This document shows, piece by piece, positions 43,008 through 52,119 of a stretch of 64,000 bases of DNA. The notes below the pieces were generated by a model that ran no database searches, had not been told where the DNA came from, and saw only the letters and a program-made list of their open reading frames with translations. The stretch's first letter is position 1. Every line of letters begins with the position of its first letter. The DNA lies in contig JAUQPL010000007.1 in the NCBI GenBank assembly GCA_030550395.1, forward strand, positions 2,283 to 66,282, in the 5' to 3' direction. The translations under genes were made by a program, and so were the position numbers. The stretch comes from Bacteroidota bacterium. Its GTDB lineage: Bacteria > Bacteroidota > Ignavibacteria > Kapaibacteriales > HRBIN21.

Positions 43008-46000
43008 ATGGTTGAGTATCCGCTGTTGACGTATCGCTCTCTCCAGCGCCGACTTGTCCGGACGCAAGTAAAGGAGCTCCTCTCCCGCCTGCTGTGGGCA
43101 GAGGCAAAAGCAGGGATCGTTGCTGTAGGAATACTGCTGGGGATTGTTAGTGTAGAAGCAGTCTTCTTTGCTACATCGTCAGTACGGCAGCTCTTGTGGT
43201 ATGGATGGTTGGGTGCAACGGGTGCATTAATTGTCGGGGCAGCGCTTCCGACGGTGGCACGTCTGCTGGGTGTGCTGCCGCGAGAACCTTTGGATAAGCT
43301 GGCGCTGCGGATTGGACGCTACTATCCGCACATTGGCGACATGCTCTGCAACGTGCTCCAACTCGTCAACCGATTAGAGCAGCAGCGGGGGACATCGGCG
43401 GAACTGGCATTGGCGGCTTTTGCTCAGGTGGCGCAGCGGGCGCAGGAGATAGATTTTGATGTTATCCTGGACCGGCGCCGAACATGGCGTTCTGTCCTGC
43501 TCTTCTTCGGCATTGTCGGGATAAGCTCTTTGATCGGGGGTGTGGCACCGTTGCGCTCGGCATTCCATCGGCTGGTGATGTGGGAACGGTCATTTCTGCC
43601 TCCACCACCGTTTCAGCTCCGAGTTGAGCCCTTGAAGGCCGTGGTCGTCCGAGGAACACCGGTCACGATCCAAGTGCGGGCCGAAGGAATACCCCCGACG
43701 GTTGTGCGCCTTGTGCTCCTACCGGCAGAAGGGGAACGTCAGCTGCGCGAGCTGTCGGCACAAACGCCGGGGAATTTTGTTGCTGACATTGGTCGGGTGA
43801 TGAGTTCCTTGCGGTTCTATGCGGTCGCTGACTGGATGGGGTACGAAGTCAGAAGCCCGGAGGGGAGTATTCGCGTGGTGGATCCGCTCTTGATCCGCTC
43901 TCTTTCGTGTGAGATTCGTCCACCGGCGTATACGCGGCTTGAACCGATGCGGTTAAACGAGCAGGGTGGAGAAGTCGCCGTTCCCCGGGGCTCGGTGGCT
44001 TGGGTAACAGTTGAGGCGAACAGGGCATTGCAGAGTGCAGAGATACTGTTTGCACGTCCAGAGGATACCCTCCGCTCCCCGCTTCGGGTCTCTGGTCGCT
44101 TGGCACAGGGGAGCTTTCCGATTGCGACTTCAGGGGCTTGGACTGTGGTGCTGCAAGACAGTGAGGGGCAGAGGAACACCAATCCGCTCTGGTATCGCCT
44201 TACTGTCCTGGAAGATGCTCCTCCGCAGATCTCATTCATTCAACCGACGAGCGATGTTGAGCTATCCGAGCAGCAGATTCTCCCCATTCGGGTTGCCGTA
44301 AGCGACGATTATGGGTTTTCGAGGCTATTACTGCACTACCGTTTGGCTTCCTCCCGTTATGTGGCTTCGCAGAAGGAATTCCGGACCCTGTCCATTCCAT
44401 TCCTTCCCTCGCTGCCGGTACAAGAGGTGCCGTACGTGTGGGATTTGAGTCCGTTGAAGCCGTCGCCAGAGGACCGGTACGAATTCTTCGTCGAGGTGTG
44501 GGACAACGATGCCATGACAGGTCCGAAATCGGCTCGGACTCCGATTCTTTCGGCAACGCTCCCTTCGTTGGAGCAGGTGCTTCGGCAGTCGGAGGGAGTG
44601 CAGCAGCGTATAGCTGAAGAGCTTCAAGAGAGTGTGCGGCAATTTGACCAGCTCCGTCAGCGGAGTGAAGAACTCCGGCGGCAATTGAGTATGCCATCGG
44701 CGCGGCAACCGCAGGCACGGTGGGAGCAGCAGCGTCGGCTTGAGGAGCTGCTCCAGCAACATCAACAGGTCCAGGAGCGTATGGAAAGGCTCCAGCAGCA
44801 GCTGGAGGATATCGCCGAGCGGTTGGAGCGGGCGCAGGCGATTTCTCCGGAGACGTTGCAGAAGTACCGGGAGTTACAGCAACTCCTGCAGCAGGTACGT
44901 TCACCGGAGCTGCAGCGTCTTATGGAGCAGCTGCAGAATGCCTTGCGGCAAATGAGTCCAGAGCAGATGCGGCAAGCCCTGCAGCAATTCCGCTTCAATG
45001 AGGCGGAGTTTCGGGCAGTGCTGGAGCGGACCCTGCGTTTGCTGAAGCGTCTGCAGGCTGAGCAGAAGCTGGAGGCTCTACGCCGGCAACTGGAGGCATT
45101 GGCGGAGCAGCAAGAGCAGCTGCATCAGCAGACGGAGCGTGCGCAGGCTCCGGAGCAGCTTTCGGAGCTGGCTCGTCGGCAAGAGGCAATCCGCGCCGAA
45201 TGGCAGCGGATACAGCAGGAATGGCAGGAGACGGAGCGTCTCTTGCAGGATGTTTTGCCGGAGACCCCTCCCGAAGCGCTCCAGGCAGCTGCTGAGCAGC
45301 TCAATGATGCCCAGGCAAGTGAGATGCTCCAGCAGGCGGAGAGGGAATTGCAGCGAGGGCAGAGGATGTCAGCACAGCAGGCACAGCGCCGGGCGGCCTC
45401 CAGGATGCGCTCGGCTGCGGCTGCCTTGCAGCGTCTATGGGATGAACTCCAGCGGAATCTAACCCGTGAGATCCAGCGCCAACTTCAGAAGGCAATGGTA
45501 GATGCCCTGGAGCTCTCGGAGCAGCAAGAGAAGCTCCTTCAGCGGACACAGTCTGTGCCTGCGGGTTCGCAGCGCTTGATAGAACTTGCTCGCCGGCAAG
45601 AGGAGCTGCGCAGTGCGGCGTCGGCTGTCACTGAGCGTGTCATGGGGGTGGCGCAGAAGTCTTTTGCTGTCACGCCGCAGATGGCGCGTGAGCTGGGCAC
45701 GGCGCTACGCGCTATGCAGCAGGCGAGAACTCAGTTATCGGAGCGTTCGCCGACATCGGCAGCACAAGCGCAACAGGAAGCAATGGAGGCCTTGAACCGG
45801 AGTGTACTGCTCCTGCAGGATGCTCTCTCGGCATTACAGGCCGCTACTTCAGGAGCATGCCCGAATCCAGGTTCAGGGCAAGGGGCCGGCGCAATGGGCT
45901 TTCTGGAGCGTCTCCAGCAGTTGGCACTCCAGCAACAAGGCATTACGCAGGCGCTTCAGCAACTTTCCCAGGGGAGGCTAACGATGGAACAGCAGGCGCA

Positions 46001-46445
46001 GTTGGCGCGTCTGGCAGCCCAGCAGGCTCAAGTGCAGCAAGCTCTGGAGGAATTGGCGCGTCAGCAGCAGGCCCTGGAAGGAAGGAAGCTCTTGGGTGAT
46101 CTACGGCGCCTTTCGGAAGAAATGCGCGAAGTCGTCCAAGAGCTACAGAGCGGGACGGTGACGGAGGAGACCGTGCGTCGGCAGCATCGGATTCTGTCGC
46201 GCATGTTGGATGCGCTCCGCTCGCTTTACGAGCGTGACTACGAACCCCAGCGGGAATCCCGCCCTGGACAAAACCTCGTTCGTCCCAGTCCTCCGGGGCT
46301 GCGTTTACCCGAGCAGCAACCCGCTCTTGTTCCGGAGCAAATCATGCCTGCCCTCCAGCAGGGCTATAGCCGAGATTATCGCCGCTTGATTGAACGGTAC
46401 TTTGACCAATTGCGCCGCCAAGGTGTGTCGAATGCAAATTGGTGA
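43008..46445 (+). CDS. Large DUF4175-like membrane protein with long Gln/Glu-rich coiled coil
   Basis: 1145 residues. Three transmembrane helices lie within the first 190 residues (GIVAVGILLGIVSVEAVFF, LGATGALIVGAALPTV, SVLLFFGIVGISSLIGG). A periplasmic beta-rich region of about 310 residues follows (FQLRVEPLKAVVVRGTPV, IRPPAYTR, ADWMGYEV), resembling DUF4175-type proteins. From about 520 to 1090 it is almost uninterrupted Gln/Glu/Leu/Arg coiled coil (QQLEDIAERLERA). The 20 or so C-terminal residues include YSRDYRRLIERYFDQLR. The function is unknown; the layout suggests a membrane-anchored scaffold. ArsC follows after 3 bp. Confidence 0.8.
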   Translation: MVEYPLLTYRSLQRRLVRTQVKELLSRLLWAEAKAGIVAVGILLGIVSVEAVFFATSSVRQLLWYGWLGATGALIVGAALPTVARLLGVLPREPLDKLALRIGRYYPHIGDMLCNVLQLVNRLEQQRGTSAELALAAFAQVAQRAQEIDFDVILDRRRTWRSVLLFFGIVGISSLIGGVAPLRSAFHRLVMWERSFLPPPPFQLRVEPLKAVVVRGTPVTIQVRAEGIPPTVVRLVLLPAEGERQLRELSAQTPGNFVADIGRVMSSLRFYAVADWMGYEVRSPEGSIRVVDPLLIRSLSCEIRPPAYTRLEPMRLNEQGGEVAVPRGSVAWVTVEANRALQSAEILFARPEDTLRSPLRVSGRLAQGSFPIATSGAWTVVLQDSEGQRNTNPLWYRLTVLEDAPPQISFIQPTSDVELSEQQILPIRVAVSDDYGFSRLLLHYRLASSRYVASQKEFRTLSIPFLPSLPVQEVPYVWDLSPLKPSPEDRYEFFVEVWDNDAMTGPKSARTPILSATLPSLEQVLRQSEGVQQRIAEELQESVRQFDQLRQRSEELRRQLSMPSARQPQARWEQQRRLEELLQQHQQVQERMERLQQQLEDIAERLERAQAISPETLQKYRELQQLLQQVRSPELQRLMEQLQNALRQMSPEQMRQALQQFRFNEAEFRAVLERTLRLLKRLQAEQKLEALRRQLEALAEQQEQLHQQTERAQAPEQLSELARRQEAIRAEWQRIQQEWQETERLLQDVLPETPPEALQAAAEQLNDAQASEMLQQAERELQRGQRMSAQQAQRRAASRMRSAAAALQRLWDELQRNLTREIQRQLQKAMVDALELSEQQEKLLQRTQSVPAGSQRLIELARRQEELRSAASAVTERVMGVAQKSFAVTPQMARELGTALRAMQQARTQLSERSPTSAAQAQQEAMEALNRSVLLLQDALSALQAATSGACPNPGSGQGAGAMGFLERLQQLALQQQGITQALQQLSQGRLTMEQQAQLARLAAQQAQVQQALEELARQQQALEGRKLLGDLRRLSEEMREVVQELQSGTVTEETVRRQHRILSRMLDALRSLYERDYEPQRESRPGQNLVRPSPPGLRLPEQQPALVPEQIMPALQQGYSRDYRRLIERYFDQLRRQGVSNANW

Positions 46446-46448
46446 CCA

Positions 46449-46862
46449 ATGCGCGTTTTGATTCTCTGCACGCACAACGCTTGCCGTTCGCAAATGGCAG
46501 AAGCCCTCCTCCGCTGGCTTACCAACGGTCGCTGCCAGGTTTACAGCGCCGGTATACAGTCGAGCATGGTGGACCCTCGGGCAGTGATGGTTCTGAACGA
46601 GATGGGAGTTCCTACAGATGGGCTTCGTTCGAAGTCCGTGGAGGAGTTCCTTGGACAGCCCTTCGATATCGTGCTCACCGTCTGCGATAGTGCCCGGGAG
46701 CATTGTCCGGCTTTTCCTGGAGCGGCGCGCATACTCCATTGGGACTTTCCCGATCCAGCACAGGCGGAAGGAACTCCGGAGCAAGTGTTAGAAGTTTTTC
46801 GCCAGGTGCGGGATGCGCTGCTTGAGCGGTTGCGCCGGGAATTGCTTCCGATGCTAGCCTGA
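46449..46862 (+). CDS. ArsC-type arsenate reductase (LMW-phosphatase fold)
   Basis: 137 residues. The phosphatase-type P-loop is CTHNACRSQMAE (C-x5-R). The later Cys pair in TVCDSAREHCPAFPG matches the Cys82/Cys89 pair of thioredoxin-coupled ArsC, and HWDFPDPAQ is also ArsC-like. The enzyme reduces arsenate to arsenite. No arsR, acr3 or arsB lies nearby, so a role in arsenic resistance needs an unlinked exporter. It follows the coiled-coil gene by 3 bp. Confidence 0.85.
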   Translation: MRVLILCTHNACRSQMAEALLRWLTNGRCQVYSAGIQSSMVDPRAVMVLNEMGVPTDGLRSKSVEEFLGQPFDIVLTVCDSAREHCPAFPGAARILHWDFPDPAQAEGTPEQVLEVFRQVRDALLERLRRELLPMLA

Positions 46863-46877
46863 GGGCAGGCGCTCCGG

Positions 46878-48047
46878 ATGCGCGTGGTGATGCTCACATA
46901 CCATTTCCTGCCGCGCATTGGTGGGGTGGAGATTGCAACGCATCAGCTGGCGACAGCGCTGGTGAGGCTTGGTGTAGAAGTCAGTGTCGTTGCTCCTCAG
47001 GGGCCCTCAGGAGCGCAGCCTCTCTATCGTCTCATTCCCCTTCCCCGCTGGCGTGGGGTCCCTCGGGCATGGCGAGCATGGGCGATGCTTGCCCGTTTGC
47101 GCCGCCGCTATCCCTTCCATATTCTTGCGGCGCAAATGCTCTATCCGGCAGGCTACGATGCATGCCGTTTTGGACAATGGGCAAATATCCCCGTTGTTGT
47201 CACGCCACAGGGAGCGGATATCCATGTTTACGAGCCGCTCGGCTACGGGCTTCGGTTGAAGCCGCAGATAGAGCGGCGCATCCGCTGGGTCCTCCACCGG
47301 GCAGCGGCGGTTGTAGTATCCAACGGTGTAATGTATCGCGAAGTGGCGCTACTGGCACCGGGGACGTCGTCAAAGATGGTCTTCATCCCGAACGGTACGA
47401 TGTTAGACCGTTTCTGCCGAGCGGAGCGCGAGGCGTTACGGCGTCGGTTTGGAGTGGCTCCTGAAGAGGTGGTTTTCATCACGGTCAGTCGGCATAGTCC
47501 TGTGAAGGGGTTGCCGATTCTCCTGCAGGCGGTGCGGCGCCTATGGCGGCAGCGGCCGCAGGGCTGGCGAGTGTGGATTGCTGGCGTTGCAACGGAGCAC
47601 CTTCGGAGGGAGCTCTCTGACTTGCCACGGGTGGAGTTGTTAGGTGAGTCACCCGTGGAGTATGGTGAACAGGGTCTTCCTCTGCAGCCGCCGACGGCGA
47701 TTGTACACCGCCTGCTGGCCGCCGATGTCTATGTTGCTCCCGCCTTAAGCGGTGGCTTTGAGCTTTCATGTGCTGATGCGTTGGCGGCGGGATTGCCGCT
47801 TATTGTCTGCCGAACCAATGGAGCCCAAGACATAGTCCGGGCGCACGGCGTGGGGCTGGTTGTCCCGCCGGCAGACCCACAAGCGATGCAGCAGGCCCTT
47901 TACTGGATGCTCCATCATCCGGCGGAGCGGCAGGAGATGGGTCAGCGCGCACGGGAAGTTGCCCGCAGCTTGGATTGGCAAGTATTGGCACAGCGATATC
48001 GTGAGCTTTTCACGTGGGTTTTGCAGCAAAGGGAATCCGATGTCTGA
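46878..48047 (+). CDS. Glycosyltransferase, GT4 family
   Basis: 389 residues, GT-B fold. N-terminal MLTYHFLPRIGGVEIATHQLA, then TPQGADIHVYEPLGYG for the acceptor domain; FITVSRHSPVKGLPILLQAVRRL and GFELSCADALAAGLPLI for the donor domain. The usual E-x7-E signature is altered to FELSCADALA. It precedes the LegB-like dehydratase with an 8 bp overlap, so both may act on surface glycans. Donor and acceptor are unknown. Confidence 0.88.
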   Translation: MRVVMLTYHFLPRIGGVEIATHQLATALVRLGVEVSVVAPQGPSGAQPLYRLIPLPRWRGVPRAWRAWAMLARLRRRYPFHILAAQMLYPAGYDACRFGQWANIPVVVTPQGADIHVYEPLGYGLRLKPQIERRIRWVLHRAAAVVVSNGVMYREVALLAPGTSSKMVFIPNGTMLDRFCRAEREALRRRFGVAPEEVVFITVSRHSPVKGLPILLQAVRRLWRQRPQGWRVWIAGVATEHLRRELSDLPRVELLGESPVEYGEQGLPLQPPTAIVHRLLAADVYVAPALSGGFELSCADALAAGLPLIVCRTNGAQDIVRAHGVGLVVPPADPQAMQQALYWMLHHPAERQEMGQRAREVARSLDWQVLAQRYRELFTWVLQQRESDV

Positions 48048-49032
48048 GCGCGTACTCGTAACGGGAGCAGGGGGATTCATCGGGAGTCACTTGGTCGAAG
48101 CCCTGGTGCGGGAGGGATACCGTGTTCGGGCATTCCTCCGCTACGTCTCCAGCGGCAGTATTGGGAATCTGGCTTGGCTGGAACCGGACGTGTTAGCGGA
48201 GGTGGAACTCGTGCGGGGGGATATTCGCGACCCCGATGCCGTCCGCCGCGCCTGTAGTGGATGCTCGGCCGTGTTGCACTTGGCAGCTTCTATCAGCATC
48301 CCGTACTCTTACGTCCACCCGCGGGAAATTGTGGAGACGAACGTACTGGGGACGCTCAATGTCCTTTCGGCATTCCTTCGGAGGGAGAGCGTGGACCGTA
48401 TTGTGGTGACCTCTACCAGTGAGGTCTTTGGAACAGCGCAGTACATACCAATGGACGAGAAGCATCCTCTGCAGACCCAATCTCCCTATGCAGCCAGTAA
48501 GGCTGCTGCCGATAAGCTTGCGGAGAGCTTCTTCTATGCTTACGGGCTTCCGGTGGTTGTTCTCCGTCCTTTTAACACGTATGGTCCTCGCCAATCTCCG
48601 AGGGCAGTTGTCCCGACGATCATTCTCCAAGCACTCCAACGGGACGAGATACGGTTGGGAAGATTGGGGACGACTCGGGATTTGCTCTACGTTGCCGATA
48701 CAGTCGCAGCGTTTTTGGCCCTGCTCCGTAGCCCTGCCCAGGACGTCGTGGGAGAGAGTTTCAATATCGGGACTGGACAGGAGGTTCGCATTGAGGAACT
48801 CTGTCGCCGGATTTGTGCCCTTGTGGGCAAGCCGGAGCTGCCCGTTTCTTGCGAGCAGCGGCGTCTCCGTCCGGAACAGAGTGAGGTCTACCGCCTCTGT
48901 GCCGATAGCCGGAAAGCGCGCCAGCGCTTGGGATGGTCTCCGCAATATGACCTGGAGCAAGGGCTTCGGCAGACGGTAGATTGGTTTACAGCCCACGCTG
49001 CTTGCTTCCGAGCAGAGGATTACCTGATCTGA
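48040..49032 (+). CDS. NAD-dependent sugar 4,6-dehydratase, LegB-like
   Basis: About 330 residues, an extended SDR. The cofactor motif is [17 protein letters not shown]. The catalytic triad region has [20 protein letters not shown], then [20 protein letters not shown] (Tyr-x3-Lys). [19 protein letters not shown] resembles LegB/GDP-mannose-dehydratase relatives. LegB makes the 4-keto-6-deoxy intermediate of UDP-GlcNAc in legionaminic acid synthesis. Without legC/legI neighbours, that pathway is not shown. The track's earlier start (47860) lies in the GT gene. Confidence 0.85.
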   Translation: MSERVLVTGAGGFIGSHLVEALVREGYRVRAFLRYVSSGSIGNLAWLEPDVLAEVELVRGDIRDPDAVRRACSGCSAVLHLAASISIPYSYVHPREIVETNVLGTLNVLSAFLRRESVDRIVVTSTSEVFGTAQYIPMDEKHPLQTQSPYAASKAAADKLAESFFYAYGLPVVVLRPFNTYGPRQSPRAVVPTIILQALQRDEIRLGRLGTTRDLLYVADTVAAFLALLRSPAQDVVGESFNIGTGQEVRIEELCRRICALVGKPELPVSCEQRRLRPEQSEVYRLCADSRKARQRLGWSPQYDLEQGLRQTVDWFTAHAACFRAEDYLI

Positions 49033-49056
49033 GAGCCCATCGCAGGAGTGGGACGC

Positions 49057-49064
49057 TATTTTTG
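49057..49064 (+). promoter_or_regulatory. -7 element of ltaE
   Basis: TATTTTTG, an exact TAnnTTTG match, 20 bp before ATG 49085. The track's GTG start at 49064 overlaps this element and is therefore unlikely. Confidence 0.6.
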
Positions 49065-49084
49065 TGCCAACAGAGGGGCTCCGC

Positions 49085-50116
49085 ATGATCGACCTCCGCA
49101 GCGATACCGTAACGCAGCCGACCGATGAGATGCGCCGGGTGATGGCGCAGGCACCCGTTGGAGACGATGTCTTCGGTGAAGACCCTTCCGTCAATGCATT
49201 GCAGGAGTACGTTGCCGATCTTCTCGGAAAGGAAGCAGCCCTGTTTGTCCCCAGTGGGGTGATGGGAAACCAGATTGCATTAGCGGTTCACTGCCATCCT
49301 GGGGAGGAGGTAATTGTGGAGGCAGCATCCCACATTATCACCTACGAAACGGCAGCTCCCGCTGTCATAGCCCGCGTCCAGCTTGTGGGTATCCCGTCGG
49401 CCTTTGGGCAGATGTCTCTGGAGGCTATCGAGCAGGCGATTCGTCCGCCGGAGTACTACTTCCCTCGGACAAGGCTGATTTGCCTGGAAAACACGCACAA
49501 TCGGCATGGGGGGACGGTGCTGCCCGTTGCCTACATTTATGAAGTTGCGGCATTAGCGCGGCGGTGTGGACTTGCCCTCCACTGTGATGGAGCTCGGTTA
49601 TGGAATGCATGCGTTGCCACAGGGATATCTCCCCGGCAGTACACCGAGCCGTTTGACACAGTGATGGTGAGCTTCTCCAAAGGGTTGGGGGCACCGGTGG
49701 GGTCCGCCCTAGTGGGAAGTCGGGAATTCATCGCCTCTGCTCGCAAGTGGCGTAAGCTCTTAGGTGGAGGCATGCGGCAGGCGGGAATTTTGGCAGCAGC
49801 GGCTCTCTATGCCCTCCAACACCATTGGGAACGCCTGCACGAGGACCATGAGCACGCCCGCCTTTTTGCCCAAATTCTGGCAGAATCGGCATTGGTGGAG
49901 ATTGAACCGCAGCGAGTGCAGACGAACATTGTCATTTTCCGCTATCCAGCCCCCGTTCCATTTGCTGCTTTTGCTGAAGCGTGTCGTCGGGAGGGGGTTT
50001 TGTTGAGCCAAGGGTTGCCTGGGTGGGCACGAGCGGTGTTCCATCTGCACGTAGACCGAAAGCAGGCGATGGAAGCCGCTCATCGGGTCCTTCGGGCAGT
50101 TCGCTCGTTGTTGTAG
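49085..50116 (+). CDS. ltaE: Low-specificity L-threonine aldolase
   Basis: About 343 residues, a PLP enzyme that splits threonine and allo-threonine to glycine and acetaldehyde. N-terminal [16 protein letters not shown], the [12 protein letters not shown] motif, [13 protein letters not shown], the Asp in [10 protein letters not shown] and the PLP Lys in [13 protein letters not shown] are all present. The ATG is 20 bp behind a -7 element. The following thioesterase gene starts 3 bp after the stop. Confidence 0.95.
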   Translation: MIDLRSDTVTQPTDEMRRVMAQAPVGDDVFGEDPSVNALQEYVADLLGKEAALFVPSGVMGNQIALAVHCHPGEEVIVEAASHIITYETAAPAVIARVQLVGIPSAFGQMSLEAIEQAIRPPEYYFPRTRLICLENTHNRHGGTVLPVAYIYEVAALARRCGLALHCDGARLWNACVATGISPRQYTEPFDTVMVSFSKGLGAPVGSALVGSREFIASARKWRKLLGGGMRQAGILAAAALYALQHHWERLHEDHEHARLFAQILAESALVEIEPQRVQTNIVIFRYPAPVPFAAFAEACRREGVLLSQGLPGWARAVFHLHVDRKQAMEAAHRVLRAVRSLL

Positions 50117-50119
50117 AAA

Positions 50120-50608
50120 ATGACGGGAGCAATATCCATGGCAGAACGATGGACTCCAGTAGATCCGAGTCAGTTCCAGCATCGGGTCATCGGGCGTGTC
50201 CGCTCTCATGAAGTGGACCGCCAGGGTATTGTGAACAATGCCGTGTACCTCTACTGGTTGGAAGACGCCCGAGTGGAGTACTTCCGTGCCTTGGGGCTTC
50301 CGATTGAGCAACAGACCTTTATCACGAAACACCGCTTTGTGGTTGCTCGGATTGAGATTGACTACCGAATGGCAGCGCAGTTTGACGAGGAATACGAGAT
50401 CCTCACTCGGATCGCATACGTTGGGAAGACATCCCTGGGTTTTGAACAAATGGTGCGCCGGGCATCTGACCAGGTTCTGCTGGCTCATGCGCGGACGGTG
50501 ATGGTGCATTTGAATCCGGCAACGCATCGTCCAGAGCGGATCCAGGATGCGTACCGGGCACTGATTCGGCAATATGAGGGGGAGCGGGTGCGGATGGAGC
50601 AAGGATGA
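50120..50608 (+). CDS. Hotdog-fold acyl-CoA thioesterase, YbgC-like
   Basis: 162 residues. The 4-hydroxybenzoyl-CoA thioesterase-type signature is EVDRQGIVNNAVYLYWLEDARVEYF, with the catalytic Asp near its start. Then comes RIEIDYRMAAQFDEEYEILTRI and ARTVMVHLNPAT. The family cleaves short acyl-CoA or acyl-ACP thioesters. ATG 50138 is an alternative start. It overlaps the GH3 gene by 4 bp. Confidence 0.88.
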   Translation: MTGAISMAERWTPVDPSQFQHRVIGRVRSHEVDRQGIVNNAVYLYWLEDARVEYFRALGLPIEQQTFITKHRFVVARIEIDYRMAAQFDEEYEILTRIAYVGKTSLGFEQMVRRASDQVLLAHARTVMVHLNPATHRPERIQDAYRALIRQYEGERVRMEQG

Positions 50609-52119
50609 TGACAGCAGCACGCTGGCTGGCAGCTCGCAGTATTATCGCCCGGCTTGACGTTCCGGCATACTGGCGTCAGGAGGGGTACCGTGAGCAAATC
50701 CTTCGGTGGGTGCAGCAGGGATTAGGAGGAGTTTGTCTTTTTGGGGGAACGGTCGAAGAGGCGGCTCGGGCGGCCCATGAAGTACAAGCTCTGTCGCGGG
50801 TCCCCTTGCTGGTTGCAGCTGACTTGGAGTATGGGCTTCCGATGCGCTTTTCCGGGGGAACGGCGTTTCCCCGTGCTTTTGCCTTAGCTCGGGCAGGACG
50901 ACCGGATTGGACCTCGGACATTGCCCGTGCTATTGCCCGCCAAGCGCGCTGGTGCGGAATTGGATGGAACTTTGCCCCAGTCTGTGACCTGGCAACCCAA
51001 CCGGACAATCCTGTCATTGGCATTCGCGCTTTTGGGCAAAATCCAGAGGAAGCAGTGCCGCATATCCGGGCCTGGATTCAGGCATCACAGGAGGAAGGGG
51101 TCTGGGCATGTGCGAAGCACTTTCCCGGTCACGGTGATGTCACCGTTGACTCTCATGAAGCCCTGCCCTGTGTACTTGCCAGTCAGGAGCAGATGTGGGG
51201 GCGGGAACTTGTTCCCTTCCGTCAGGCGTGTGCTACTGGGGTTGCTGGGATCATGTTGGGTCATCTGCAAGTTCCAGCCTTAGGGATTCACGAGGAGCCA
51301 GCGTCGCTGTCGGCGCAGGCAGTACAGTTTGTGCGTCAGCAGTTAGGATATGAAGGCGTCATCGTGACCGATGCCTTGGATATGGGGGCAATCACCCGAC
51401 ACTGGAGTACAGCAGAGTCCGTGGAGCGAGCTCTCCGTGCGGGAGTAGATTTGCTCCTGATGCCGCCAGAGGTGGAGGAAGCGATAGAGGTAGCAGCGCG
51501 GTTGTTGGAAAGGTCACCTGAGCTAATGCAACAGCGTCGCCGTAGCTTGCTCCGCGTTCAGCAGGTGCGTGAACGACTTTCTGTGGAGGAACGGGGATGG
51601 GAGGAGGACGGAACTGCGGCATACCTTGCCTTGCGTGTAGCGTGGGAGGCAATTGAGATTGTGGGACAATCCAGCCTCGTCCCTCTTGCTGAGGAGGCGC
51701 ACGTTGCCATTTTCGCTTGCCTTGCTGAACGTCGGCTGGAGTTGCCGACGCTATTTTTTCGCCTCTTCTCCCAGAAGACACGCTGCCCGTGTGATATGGC
51801 ATATGTTGATGCCAGCTTGACTCCTTGGGAGGAGCAGCGCCTTTTTGAATCCATCCCGGATGCTACTCATGCCGTCGTCATCCTCTTTCTTCCACCCCGG
51901 ATGGATCCGAAGGCATTTCGGCGGTGGTACGGATTCCTTGAGCACTGTGCTACTCGCTATCCAACGGTTGCCGTTCTCTGTGGCAATCCGTTCGTTCCGA
52001 TTCCACCTTCTGTGGCAGCGCTTATGAAGACGTATTCGGATACAGAGCCCAGCGTTGCGGCGGCAGCTTTGAGACTTGCGGGAGTACGACCATCCTGGCA
52101 GGCGGATGAACTGGTTTGA
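50605..52119 (+). CDS. Glycoside hydrolase family 3, NagZ-like
   Basis: 504 residues. The GH3 N-terminal barrel has CAKHFPGHGDVTVDSHEALP, where the His/Asp of GHGD is the NagZ-type general acid-base, and VIVTDALDMGAI with the nucleophile Asp. GLGGVCLFGGTVEEA and VAADLEYGLP are also family-like. NagZ removes GlcNAc from muropeptides in peptidoglycan recycling. A C-terminal region of about 150 residues (EIVGQSSLVPLAEEAHVAIFA) resembles the GH3 alpha/beta sandwich and is absent from short NagZ. No signal peptide is seen. Confidence 0.88.
   Translation: MMTAARWLAARSIIARLDVPAYWRQEGYREQILRWVQQGLGGVCLFGGTVEEAARAAHEVQALSRVPLLVAADLEYGLPMRFSGGTAFPRAFALARAGRPDWTSDIARAIARQARWCGIGWNFAPVCDLATQPDNPVIGIRAFGQNPEEAVPHIRAWIQASQEEGVWACAKHFPGHGDVTVDSHEALPCVLASQEQMWGRELVPFRQACATGVAGIMLGHLQVPALGIHEEPASLSAQAVQFVRQQLGYEGVIVTDALDMGAITRHWSTAESVERALRAGVDLLLMPPEVEEAIEVAARLLERSPELMQQRRRSLLRVQQVRERLSVEERGWEEDGTAAYLALRVAWEAIEIVGQSSLVPLAEEAHVAIFACLAERRLELPTLFFRLFSQKTRCPCDMAYVDASLTPWEEQRLFESIPDATHAVVILFLPPRMDPKAFRRWYGFLEHCATRYPTVAVLCGNPFVPIPPSVAALMKTYSDTEPSVAAAALRLAGVRPSWQADELV

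Noticed and set aside
43500-46400. Long CAG/GAG-rich DNA that resembles a microsatellite
   Set aside because: Codon-level variation shows it is a Gln/Glu coiled-coil coding region and not a simple DNA repeat.
49760-50620. 286-codon minus-strand ORF opposite ltaE and the thioesterase
   Set aside because: Shadow frame rich in His, Arg and Gln from antisense codons; no family features.
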